Shown: in pieces, positions 17,297 to 25,256 of the stretch | Layout: each line of letters opens with the position of its first letter | Position numbering within the stretch: the stretch's first letter is position 1 | From: Halopiger aswanensis | GTDB lineage: Archaea > Halobacteriota > Halobacteria > Halobacteriales > Natrialbaceae | Length of the DNA stretch: 64,000 nt | Direction of reading: 5' to 3' | NCBI RefSeq assembly: GCF_003610195.1 | Contig: NZ_RAPO01000001.1 | Coordinates: forward strand, 1 to 64,000 | The notes under the pieces: model-generated | Told to the model about the DNA's origin: nothing | Database searches by the model: none | What the model saw: the letters and a program-made list of their open reading frames with translations, nothing else | Position numbers and translations under genes: made by a program

Positions 17297-18314
17297 CGCC
17301 GATACCCTGACCGGCGGAACGGAGACCGAGCACGACCGTACCGGCAACGCGGTCGTCAACTGGATGGAGAACCTGAGTGAAGCAGCCTACGCGTACCTGC
17401 TGTTGCTGCCGGCGTTCGCGCTATTGGCACTGATCGCGTTCTACCCCCTGATCCGAACGTTCGTGATGTCGCTGCAGGCGGACCAGACTCGGGGGATGAA
17501 TCCGCTCGGCGGGTTCGTCGGCATCGAGAACTACGTCGACATCCTCACGGGGAACGCACGGCTCGCCAGGCAGTTCCTCGACGTCTCGCTGAGCGGTTCG
17601 TTCCCGTTCGTCGAACTCGGCGTTCCCTTCTTCCAGCAGGCGCTGTTCGTCACGCTCGCGTTCGCGGTCATCAGCGTCGTCTTCGAGACGGTGATCGGCT
17701 TCGGTCAGGCGTACGTGCTCGATCAGGACTTCCGGGGTCGCCGGTGGGTTCGCGTGGCGATCATCCTCCCATGGGCGGTGCCGATCGTCATTCAGGGGAT
17801 GATCTTCTTCCTGCTGTTCCAGCCGGAGGTCGGCTTCGGCACCGACCTGATGCAGTGGCTCGGCGTCTTCAGCGCCAGCCCGCTGGCCAACAGCCGCGAC
17901 GCGTTCATCATCATCCTCGTGGCCGACATCTGGAAGTCCTCGGCGTTCATGGCGCTGTTGATCCTCGCGGGGCTCCAGAGCGTCGACCGGAGCCTCTACG
18001 ACGTGGCCCGCGTCGCCGGGGCCTCGCCCTGGCAGCGGTTCAAGCTGATCACGCTGCCGCTCGTGATGCCGGCGCTTTTGGTCGCCATGCTGTTCCGCAC
18101 GATGGACGCCATGCGGGTCTTCGGCCTGATCGAGTCGACGGCCGGTTGTACGACCGTCCCGTCGCTGACCTGCCTGGTCGTCGAGGCGATGTTCGGCGGC
18201 ACCCGTATCTTCGCGACGGCCGCTGCGGTCGCGTTCTCGACGGCGCTCGTGATCGGCATTATCATCGGCGGCTACGTGCTCCTGTTCCGCGACACCGACG
18301 GAGGGCTCTACTGA
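17286..18314 (+). CDS. sugar ABC transporter permease (MalF-like)
   Basis: 342 aa with about six membrane helices. The EAA loop that docks on the ATPase is VARVAGASPWQRFKLITLPL (about 240-260). It starts inside the end of the binding-protein gene and its stop overlaps the next start by one base (TGATG), showing translational coupling. With the following gene it forms the membrane channel of the importer. Confidence 0.92.
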   Translation: MSTDADTLTGGTETEHDRTGNAVVNWMENLSEAAYAYLLLLPAFALLALIAFYPLIRTFVMSLQADQTRGMNPLGGFVGIENYVDILTGNARLARQFLDVSLSGSFPFVELGVPFFQQALFVTLAFAVISVVFETVIGFGQAYVLDQDFRGRRWVRVAIILPWAVPIVIQGMIFFLLFQPEVGFGTDLMQWLGVFSASPLANSRDAFIIILVADIWKSSAFMALLILAGLQSVDRSLYDVARVAGASPWQRFKLITLPLVMPALLVAMLFRTMDAMRVFGLIESTAGCTTVPSLTCLVVEAMFGGTRIFATAAAVAFSTALVIGIIIGGYVLLFRDTDGGLY

Positions 18315-19384
18315 TGACCGAACCGAACGACTCCACCGATCCGACGACCGATCCCGACACCGACGACGGACGCATCGGCGACGCGAACGACGCCGGCGGT
18401 ATCGACGCGCAGCGAGATCCGACGCTCCACCGCCCCGACGGCGGCAGCAACGTCCTCGAGAACGATCGCGACGCGGAACTCGACCGCGGCCCGTTCCAGC
18501 AGTGGGTCGCCAACTCCATCTCGAACCCCGGCCGGGTCTACCGCGCGATGTTCTACGTCGCGGCGATCTTCTTCCTGTTTACGACGCTGTTCCCCTTCTA
18601 CTGGCTGCTCATGGTCGCGCTGACGCCGGAAGGGCAGCTTCAGGACATCCTCTTCACGCCGAACGGGTTCAATCCGGGCTCGTTCGTCGAGGTGTTCCAG
18701 ACCATTCCGTTCCACTGGTACATGTTCAACAGCTTCGTGATCGCGCTGGGGTCGACGGTCGTCGTCCTCGTCGTCGGCAGCCTCGCCGGCTACGCGTTCG
18801 GCCGCCTCGAGTTCCCCGGCCGAACGCCGCTCATGCTGCTCGTGCTGATCATCTCGTTCTTCCCGCCGGCGGCCTTCTTCATCCCCCTGAACGACCTGTT
18901 CAACACGAGCTTCTTCTTCCTCGAGCCGATCACCGGCGACGGCACGCTCTACAACACGCCCTTCGCCCTCGTGACGCCGCTGTCGGCGATCTTCATGCCG
19001 CTGGCGATCTTCATCCTCACGACGTTCTACGCGCAGATTCCGGACGGCCTCGAAGACGCCGCGAGAGTGGAGGGGACGACTCGGCTCGGTGCGCTGTTCC
19101 GGGTCATCATCCCCCTGTCGGCGCCCGGCGTCGCGACCGCCGGCGTGTTGACGTTCATCGCCGTCTACAACGAGTTCTTCTTCTCGTTCCTGATGACCGA
19201 CGGCCAACCGCAGAACTGGGCGCCGATCCTCGAGGGGATCCTCGCCTACCAGGGCCAGTACGAGGTGATGTACCACCTCATGGCCGCCGCGAGCATCATC
19301 GGGGTCATTCCCGTTGCGATTCTCGTGGTGATCGCGCAGGAAAAGATCGTGAGCGGACTGACCGCAGGCGCACTCAAAGAATAA
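18314..19384 (+). CDS. sugar ABC transporter permease (MalG-like)
   Basis: 356 aa. A long acidic, disordered N-terminus (about 70 residues) precedes roughly six helices. The EAA loop is AARVEGTTRLGALFRVIIPL (about 246-265). The ATG at 18314 shares its A with the TGA of the preceding gene, which fixes the start. The hydrophilic N-terminal tail is longer than in bacterial MalG. Confidence 0.92.
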   Translation: MTEPNDSTDPTTDPDTDDGRIGDANDAGGIDAQRDPTLHRPDGGSNVLENDRDAELDRGPFQQWVANSISNPGRVYRAMFYVAAIFFLFTTLFPFYWLLMVALTPEGQLQDILFTPNGFNPGSFVEVFQTIPFHWYMFNSFVIALGSTVVVLVVGSLAGYAFGRLEFPGRTPLMLLVLIISFFPPAAFFIPLNDLFNTSFFFLEPITGDGTLYNTPFALVTPLSAIFMPLAIFILTTFYAQIPDGLEDAARVEGTTRLGALFRVIIPLSAPGVATAGVLTFIAVYNEFFFSFLMTDGQPQNWAPILEGILAYQGQYEVMYHLMAAASIIGVIPVAILVVIAQEKIVSGLTAGALKE

Positions 19385-19388
19385 CACT

Positions 19389-19396
19389 AGGTGATC
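19389..19396 (+). promoter_or_regulatory. Shine-Dalgarno site deciding the ATPase start
   Basis: AGGTGATC matches the haloarchaeal anti-SD (tail GGATCACCT) and lies a few bases before the ATG at 19400. SD sites are found mainly on internal operon genes here. Confidence 0.55.
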
Positions 19397-19399
19397 ACA

Positions 19400-20587
19400 A
19401 TGGCACGCGTACAACTCGAACACGTCACGAAACGCTACGAAGACGTCACGGCAGTCGACGACATCAGTATGGAGATCGAAGACGGCGAGTTCGTCACCTT
19501 CGTCGGTCCCTCCGGCTGTGGCAAATCGACGACGATGGAGACCGTCGCCGGCCTCACGAAGCCGACGGAGGGCCGGGTCTACATCGGCGACGACGACGTC
19601 ACTAATCTCGCGCCGAAGGACCGGGGCGTCGCGATGGTCTTCCAAAACATCGCCTTGTTCCCCCACATGGACGTCTTCGAGAACATCTCCTTCGGCCTCC
19701 GGCTCCGGAAGTACAGCGACGACGAGATCAGACATCGCGTCGAACAGGCCGCCGATATCGTCCAACTCGAGGGGATGCTCGATCGGATGCCCGACGAGAT
19801 GTCCGGCGGACAGCGCCAGCGCGTCGCGATCGCCCGCGCGATCGTGCGCAACCCGGACGTGTTCCTGATGGACGAGCCGCTGGCGAACTTAGACGCCAAG
19901 CTCCGCGTCCACATGCGGACGGAACTCCAGCGACTCCATCGCGAGCTCGGGACGACGATCATCTACGTCACCCACGACCAGGCCGAGGCGATGACCATGT
20001 CCGACCGGATCGCCGTCCTGAACGAGGGCAAACTCCAGCAGATCGCCCCGCCGCTGACCTGCTACAACGAGCCGGCGAACCTGTTCGTCGCCGGCTTCAT
20101 CGGCTCGCCCTCGATGAACTTCGTGGAGGGCGAACTCGCCGCGGACGGCCTCGAGACCAAGAATTTCCGGATCGATCTCCGTCCGGACGACGTCCCGGGT
20201 GCGGCCGTCGGTGACACCGTTACGCTCGGGGTCCGGCCCGAGGACGTCCACCTCGTCGACACGGCCGATTCCCTGGCCGACACGACGACACAGATCGACG
20301 CTCGAACCGACGTCCTCGAGCCGATGGGCGACGAAATCTTCGTCTACCTGCTGCTCTCGGAGGGCGCGGAGAGTTCGATGGAGCAGGATCCGGCGACGTC
20401 GTCCGACCAGTTACTGATGAGCGTCAGCCCCGATACGGAGGTACACGAAGAGGAGGACGTCGACGTCGTCCTCGACCGCTCGAATATTCACCTCTTCGAT
20501 ACCACGACCGGAGAGGCGCTGCGCCACGGCCTGACTGACCGCTCCGAGCGCGAACCCGGAACGACGCCGACGGAAGCGGATAGTTGA
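19400..20587 (+). CDS. sugar ABC transporter ATP-binding protein (MalK/UgpC family)
   Basis: 395 aa. Walker A GPSGCGKST (about 36-44), signature [15 protein letters not shown], Walker B VFLMDEPLANLD and H-loop YVTHDQAEAMT are all intact; a TOBE-type domain fills the last 150 residues. The ATG at 19400 is chosen over an upstream in-frame GTG because AGGTGATC, an exact complement to the 16S tail, lies at 19389-19396. Powers the importer encoded upstream. Confidence 0.93.
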   Translation: MARVQLEHVTKRYEDVTAVDDISMEIEDGEFVTFVGPSGCGKSTTMETVAGLTKPTEGRVYIGDDDVTNLAPKDRGVAMVFQNIALFPHMDVFENISFGLRLRKYSDDEIRHRVEQAADIVQLEGMLDRMPDEMSGGQRQRVAIARAIVRNPDVFLMDEPLANLDAKLRVHMRTELQRLHRELGTTIIYVTHDQAEAMTMSDRIAVLNEGKLQQIAPPLTCYNEPANLFVAGFIGSPSMNFVEGELAADGLETKNFRIDLRPDDVPGAAVGDTVTLGVRPEDVHLVDTADSLADTTTQIDARTDVLEPMGDEIFVYLLLSEGAESSMEQDPATSSDQLLMSVSPDTEVHEEEDVDVVLDRSNIHLFDTTTGEALRHGLTDRSEREPGTTPTEADS

Positions 20588-20727
20588 GATCCAGGCGTGG
20601 AATCGAGCGGCGACGGGGCGGTGACAGCACTGCTGACCGGCTCGATTTCGACGTATCAACGACTGCCCGTCTCGGCTTCACACCCTGCCGTTTGGCAGTG
20701 CACCAAAGGACGTGCAGTACATAGATT

Positions 20728-20754
20728 CGATATAGCAATATCGAGTGTATAGTG
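20728..20754 (+). promoter_or_regulatory. operator-like palindrome and TATA box before dehydrogenase gene
   Basis: CGATAT-AGCA-ATATCG (20728-20743) is a perfect 6-bp inverted repeat, extended by one more T/A pair. It is followed at once by GTGTATAGTG, a TATA-like element about 36 nt before the ATG at 20786. A protein on the palindrome would cover the BRE position and could block or recruit TFB. Confidence 0.45.
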
Positions 20755-20785
20755 CCGGAACTGAACGAGTGACCCAACACGAGCG

Positions 20786-21862
20786 ATGACAATGAATCGA
20801 AGCGACATTAGGACAGGAATCGTCGGCCTCGGTAACATCGGACAGTACCACGCGGAGCGGCTCGTCGACCTCAGCGTCCCGATCGTCGGCGGGATGGACG
20901 TCGCCGCGGAGGCGCGAACGCGGTTCGGCCGCCGCTACGACGTCGAGGTCTACGAGGATCATCAGGAACTGTACGACACCATCGACGCCGTCATCATTAC
21001 GACCCCGAACAAGTACCACGAGGAGTACGCCATCGACGCCTTCGAACGGGATTTACACGTCCTCCTCGAGAAGCCCCTCGCGCACTCGTTAGAGAGCGCC
21101 CAGCGGATCGCCGACGCGGCCGCCGACTCCGAGGGCGTCTCCATGGTCGGCTTTAACAACCGGTTCGCGAACACCGTCCGCATCGTGAAAAACCGGATCG
21201 AACGCGGCGACCTCGGTGACGTGACCCACGTCGAGGCCAACTACGTCCGGCGGCGGGGCATCCCGGGACGGGGCTCGTGGTTCACCCGCAGACAGATCGC
21301 CGGCGGCGGCGCGCTCATCGACCTGGGCGTCCACGCGATCGACCTCGCACTCTACCTGCTGGGCTATCCCGAGGTCAGGGAGGTAAGCGGCGTCACGCGC
21401 GGCGATTTCGGGTCACGAGAGGAGTACGCCTACCTCGAGATGTGGGGCGACGACGCCGGCCCGGACGGGTTCGACGTCGACGACTCCGCCAGCGCGTTCG
21501 TCCGCTGTGCGGACGACCGGACGATCAGCCTCGAGGTGGCGTGGGCGACCAACCGTCCGGCCGACCACGAGTTCGTCATTCAGGGCACCGAGTCGGCTGC
21601 GCGGTTCGACCTGCTCGAGGGCGATCTTAGCTTCCACTCGGCGAGTACGGTCGGCCCCGACCACCTCGAGGATACGTCCGTCGAAACCCGGCAGAACGAC
21701 ACGCACACGGAAGAACAGAAGAACTTCTTCGACGCAATCGTGACGGGTGAGGACCGCGACGACAGCATCGAGCAGGCGCTGTCGGTCCAGCGAATCATCG
21801 ATTCGATCTACCGCTCGAGCGACGAGGGGCAGACGATCACTGTCGACGAACGGGAGCGATAG
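20786..21862 (+). CDS. Gfo/Idh/MocA family NAD(P)-dependent sugar oxidoreductase
   Basis: 358 aa. The N-terminal Rossmann fold has GIVGLGNIGQYHAERL, the cofactor-associated LLEKPLAHS motif contains the catalytic-domain Lys, and the C-terminal half shows DLGVHAIDLALYLLG with the conserved Asp and His. The family oxidises or epimerises sugars, inositols or their derivatives. Its own promoter region and place after the ABC operon suggest it acts on the imported sugar. A second ATG at 20792 is possible. Confidence 0.88.
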   Translation: MTMNRSDIRTGIVGLGNIGQYHAERLVDLSVPIVGGMDVAAEARTRFGRRYDVEVYEDHQELYDTIDAVIITTPNKYHEEYAIDAFERDLHVLLEKPLAHSLESAQRIADAAADSEGVSMVGFNNRFANTVRIVKNRIERGDLGDVTHVEANYVRRRGIPGRGSWFTRRQIAGGGALIDLGVHAIDLALYLLGYPEVREVSGVTRGDFGSREEYAYLEMWGDDAGPDGFDVDDSASAFVRCADDRTISLEVAWATNRPADHEFVIQGTESAARFDLLEGDLSFHSASTVGPDHLEDTSVETRQNDTHTEEQKNFFDAIVTGEDRDDSIEQALSVQRIIDSIYRSSDEGQTITVDERER

Positions 21863-22011
21863 CAGGGACGGCGACGCAGATTGCCGGCCGGCTGCCCGAC
21901 AGACGACCCATTGTCTGGCCCGTCGATTCTCCGACTGTCCGTTCGCGCCGCCTTCAATGCGCGTGCTGCTGCAGGGAACCCGCTTTCCGCATACTCGTGG
22001 TATACTGTCGC

Positions 22012-22326
22012 ATGCAAGTCGAACGATCACTCGCGCTCGAGGTCGCGCGCCACGAGATCGCCGTCGGGACGCCGCTCGTGGTCCGCGTCCGCGATGTCAG
22101 CGGGCGGCCGATCGAGGGGGCGGTCGTCGAAGCCGGTTCGGGAGCGAAACGAAAACGAACCGACGTTCGGGGTCGATGTGAGTTTACGTTCCACGCGCCG
22201 GGGTTCTGGAAACTCGTCGCGCGCAAGGCCGACACCGACCGCGTCGCGTACGATCCGGCGACCGCTCTCGTCAGGGCCGTCCCCGCGTCGACGGTCGGGC
22301 GCGGCCCTCGCATCGCCTCGCGATAA
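22012..22326 (+). CDS. carboxypeptidase regulatory-like (Ig-like beta) domain protein
   Basis: 104 aa. The sequence runs as beta strands: PLVVRVRDVSGRPIEGAVVE, then TDVRGRCEFTFHAPGFWKLVARK, the pattern of carboxypeptidase-regulatory / Ig-like folds. No signal peptide is present, so it is probably intracellular. The ATG at 22012 precedes the conserved part. Convergent with the HalOD1 gene (9 nt between stops). Function unknown. Confidence 0.7.
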   Translation: MQVERSLALEVARHEIAVGTPLVVRVRDVSGRPIEGAVVEAGSGAKRKRTDVRGRCEFTFHAPGFWKLVARKADTDRVAYDPATALVRAVPASTVGRGPRIASR

Positions 22327-22335
22327 CCGCCGGCG

Positions 22336-22641
22336 CTACTCTTCCGCCCGTCGGCCTACTGATTCGTCCGACGACGGGGGATCGTCGACGTCGACGCGGC
22401 CGTCGCTGTGGACGGTGATCGCGTAGCCCGCGTACTCGAGGTGGACGCGGGCGGGGCCGGCGGACGGCCGATCGAACAGTTCGTCGAGCGCCTCCGGGTT
22501 GATGACCGTAAACAGCGGGTCGTACTCCGGGGGCTCGATCTCGGTGACGTCGACGCCCTCGTGGTCGGCGACGGCGGCGATAATCGCCTGACTCGGCGGG
22601 ACCGAATCGCCGGGCGCCGACGGATCCACTGGCGAGGACAT
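22336..22641 (-). CDS. HalOD1 output-domain protein
   Basis: 101 aa. The layout matches the halobacterial output domain HalOD1: a helical start (SQAIIAAVADHEGVDVTEI), PPEYDPLFTVINPEALDELF, then a strand pair VHLEYAGYAITVHSDGRVDV. These small proteins are thought to be output parts of signalling systems. Stand-alone here with acidic tail; partner unknown. Confidence 0.8.
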   Translation of the reverse strand: MSSPVDPSAPGDSVPPSQAIIAAVADHEGVDVTEIEPPEYDPLFTVINPEALDELFDRPSAGPARVHLEYAGYAITVHSDGRVDVDDPPSSDESVGRRAEE

Positions 22642-22716
22642 ATCTCCGGCTAGCGGATACCGCGGGATAAGGGTGGCGCCAACTATGTAGCCGTATAACC
22701 CCTCTACAGGCTCGGT

Positions 22717-24171
22717 TTACGACTCCGAGCCGCGCGCTCGCTCGAACGCCGCGATCGCTCGCTCCCGGCGCTCGGCGTGGTCGACGATCGGCGCGGGGTA
22801 GTCGGGAGCGACCGCAGCGCGCCGGTCCGCGGACAGTTCGTGCCAGTCGTGGATCGCGTCCGGGTCGGCGTCGGCGAGTTCGGGGACGTACTTGCGGATG
22901 TACTCGGCGTCCGGATCGTACTCCCGCCCCTGTTTCATCGGGTTGAACACGCGGAAGTACGGCTGGGCGTCGGGACCGGTCGACGCCGCCCACTGCCAGC
23001 CGGCGGCGTCGTTCGCCGACTCGTGGTCCGCTAGATGCCGCCGGTACCAGTCGTACCCTTCGCGCCAGTCGACGAGCAGATCCGCGGTCAGGAACGAGGC
23101 GACGATCATCCGCACGCGGTTGTGGACCCAGCCCTCGGTCAGTAGCTGGCGCATCCCGGCGTCGACGATCGGATACCCCGTCCGCCCCGCTTTCCAGGCC
23201 GCGAGTTCGTCGGAGTCGTTCCGCCAGTCGATTCCGTTCTCGTACGCAGTGAAGTCCTCGGCGACGAGGGCGGGGTTGAACGCGAGGATGTGGGTGTAAA
23301 ACTCGTGGAACGCGAGCTGCCGGCGAAACGCCGTGACGCCCTCCCGCTGGGCCTCGGTCTCGGCGGCCTCGAGCGCCCGTTCGGTCGCGGCGTACTCCTC
23401 TCGCGGCCCGATCGTGCCCCACTTGTGGTGAACGGACAGCCGAGAGGTGGCATCGGCGGCCGGATCGTCGCGCGTCTCGTCGTACCGGTAGATCGGTTCC
23501 GAACAGAACGACTCGAGGCGCTCCCGGGCGGCCGCGCGGGTGACCGTCGGCGGCGTCGCCTCGGGCTCCTCGAAGCCGAGGTCGGCGAGCGAGGGGATCG
23601 AGCCCGTTCCCGTTCCCGTTCCGGCGTCCGTGCTCGCGTCCGCCCCGTCGACACTCGGATCTGCGAGCTCGCTGGCGGCCGGCGCATCGACTGGGTCCCG
23701 CTTGTCCCGGTCGCGCCACTTCTTCCAGAAGTACGAGAAGACCGAGTAGTGGTCCCCCTGATTCGGCGTGATCGAGCCCGGCTCGTGGTGGAGCGCGTCG
23801 TGAACCGGCCGCGGTTCGATCTCGCGGTCCTCGAGGGCCGCGGTGACGGCCCGGTCGCGGTCGGCGGCGAGGCCGCTGTAGTCCTCGGCCCAGGTGACGG
23901 CGTCGGCGCCGTACTCGTCGGCGAGCCGTGGAATCACCGCGCTCGCTTCTCCCCGAGCGATCACCAGATCGCTGCCTCGTTCGCGGTACCACGCCCGCAG
24001 CGACTCGAGCGCCTCGAGCAGGCACGCCACCCGAATCGGCGAGGCGTGCTCGAGAACGGTTGGATCGAGAACGAAGACCGGAACGACTGCATCCTCAGCG
24101 GTGGTCGCCGCGCGGGCGAGGGCGCGGTTATCCGGACCGCGGAGGTCCCGCCGGTGCCAGTGGAGGTTCAT
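22717..24171 (-). CDS. phr: DNA photolyase / cryptochrome family (CPD photolyase)
   Basis: 484 aa. The start HWHRRDLRGPDNRAL is the Rossmann-like antenna domain. The FAD domain shows FHEFYTHILAFNP, GIDWRNDSDELAAWKAGRTGYPIVDAGMRQL (read in pieces), WVHNRVRMIVASFLTADLLVDWREG and the Trp-rich electron-transfer region. It repairs cyclobutane pyrimidine dimers with blue light. The ATG at 24171 is chosen because homology begins there. A short linker near residue 190 is coded by a GTTCCC-type hexamer repeat. Confidence 0.93.
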   Translation of the reverse strand: MNLHWHRRDLRGPDNRALARAATTAEDAVVPVFVLDPTVLEHASPIRVACLLEALESLRAWYRERGSDLVIARGEASAVIPRLADEYGADAVTWAEDYSGLAADRDRAVTAALEDREIEPRPVHDALHHEPGSITPNQGDHYSVFSYFWKKWRDRDKRDPVDAPAASELADPSVDGADASTDAGTGTGTGSIPSLADLGFEEPEATPPTVTRAAARERLESFCSEPIYRYDETRDDPAADATSRLSVHHKWGTIGPREEYAATERALEAAETEAQREGVTAFRRQLAFHEFYTHILAFNPALVAEDFTAYENGIDWRNDSDELAAWKAGRTGYPIVDAGMRQLLTEGWVHNRVRMIVASFLTADLLVDWREGYDWYRRHLADHESANDAAGWQWAASTGPDAQPYFRVFNPMKQGREYDPDAEYIRKYVPELADADPDAIHDWHELSADRRAAVAPDYPAPIVDHAERRERAIAAFERARGSES

Positions 24172-24296
24172 AGTCGGAGTGAGGAGTCGGGGGTTGAAAA
24201 CGGTCGGACCTAACACTGTCCCAACGGTGTGTGGGTGTGAACCGTGATACGGTGTCGGTGTCGGTCAGAGTTGAACGGTCGCGATATCGGTGCCGG

Positions 24297-25172
24297 TCAG
24301 TCGCCGTCCGTCCGACCGCCGGATCCGAGCCGGGTGCCGAGATAGCCGCGCACGGATTCGGTGGCCTCGCGGACGGTGTAGTTGCGGCCGATATAGACGC
24401 TCACCGCGGCCAGCAGCGTGCCGGCGACGACGTCGGAGAACCAGTGGATACCGAGGTACATCGTCGCCACGACGATGCTGATCGCGAGGACGCCCGCGAC
24501 CGGAACCCACGCGGGATACTTCTCGCGGGTCTGCCACGCGAAGAAGAACACGGTCATCGACAGCGACGTGTGCAGCGACGGAAAGACGTTCGTCGGCTGG
24601 TTGACGTTGCCCGTCAGATCCCGGATGCGGGGGAACGCGTCGTACAGCAGGCCGTCGAACAGTAGCGGATCGAAGTTGCGCGGCCCGTAGGCCATAAAGA
24701 CGACGTAACAGCACAGGCCGATGCCGTAGTTCGCCGTAAACGCGAGGATCAGATCCGCCAGATCGTCCGTATCGTCGAGCGCGAAGTACGCGATAAAGGG
24801 GAACAACAGCAGAAACGCGTAGCCGTAGACGTACGCGAAGACGAAGTACGACGTCAGCGTCGGCGACTGGAACGACTGGAGCAGGCTAACCGGCCCCCCG
24901 GGGCCGAACAGCCGGTCGAAGTCGAACAGCCACTGCGTGATGTTGTTCCCGAAGACGCGACGCTCGAGTCGCAAGACGACGTCGGCCGTCGACCACCGGA
25001 GGATCAACACGCTCGCGAGCGCGAGCAGCGGGATGAAACAGATCTCGAGCCGCCAGCGAAAGTCGCCGAGCGACGAGACGATCCGCCGCGGGCCGACGAT
25101 CACCAGCGACGCAGTCACGAGCATCGTGACGACGACGAGGGCGAGCTCGAGGAGGACGGCGAGGAACGACAT
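24297..25172 (-). CDS. PAP2-superfamily membrane phosphatase / inositol-phosphoceramide-synthase-like protein
   Basis: 291 aa with about six helices. The acid-phosphatase motifs are FPSLHTSLSM (His about 200) and GIHWFSDVVAG (catalytic His and Asp about 246-251). It probably hydrolyses or transfers phospho-groups of lipids such as polyprenyl or archaetidyl phosphates at the membrane surface. A TATA box (TATTAATGCC on the minus strand, 25201-25210) lies 34 nt before the ATG. Confidence 0.85.
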   Translation of the reverse strand: MSFLAVLLELALVVVTMLVTASLVIVGPRRIVSSLGDFRWRLEICFIPLLALASVLILRWSTADVVLRLERRVFGNNITQWLFDFDRLFGPGGPVSLLQSFQSPTLTSYFVFAYVYGYAFLLLFPFIAYFALDDTDDLADLILAFTANYGIGLCCYVVFMAYGPRNFDPLLFDGLLYDAFPRIRDLTGNVNQPTNVFPSLHTSLSMTVFFFAWQTREKYPAWVPVAGVLAISIVVATMYLGIHWFSDVVAGTLLAAVSVYIGRNYTVREATESVRGYLGTRLGSGGRTDGD

Positions 25173-25200
25173 GCGGGTCTCGCGGTACTACGATTGCGAC

Positions 25201-25210
25201 GGCATTAATA
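25201..25210 (-). promoter_or_regulatory. TATA box of PAP2 gene
   Basis: The minus strand reads TATTAATGCC, about 34 nt upstream of the ATG at 25172. Confidence 0.4.
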
Positions 25211-25256
25211 GCGACCGGTTATCTGCTGCCGGAGAAACCGCCAGTAGCCCGCGGGC

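Noticed and set aside
23600-23630. GTTCCC hexamer repeat
   Set aside because: Lies in frame inside the photolyase linker and codes a short Gly-Thr run; of little independent interest.
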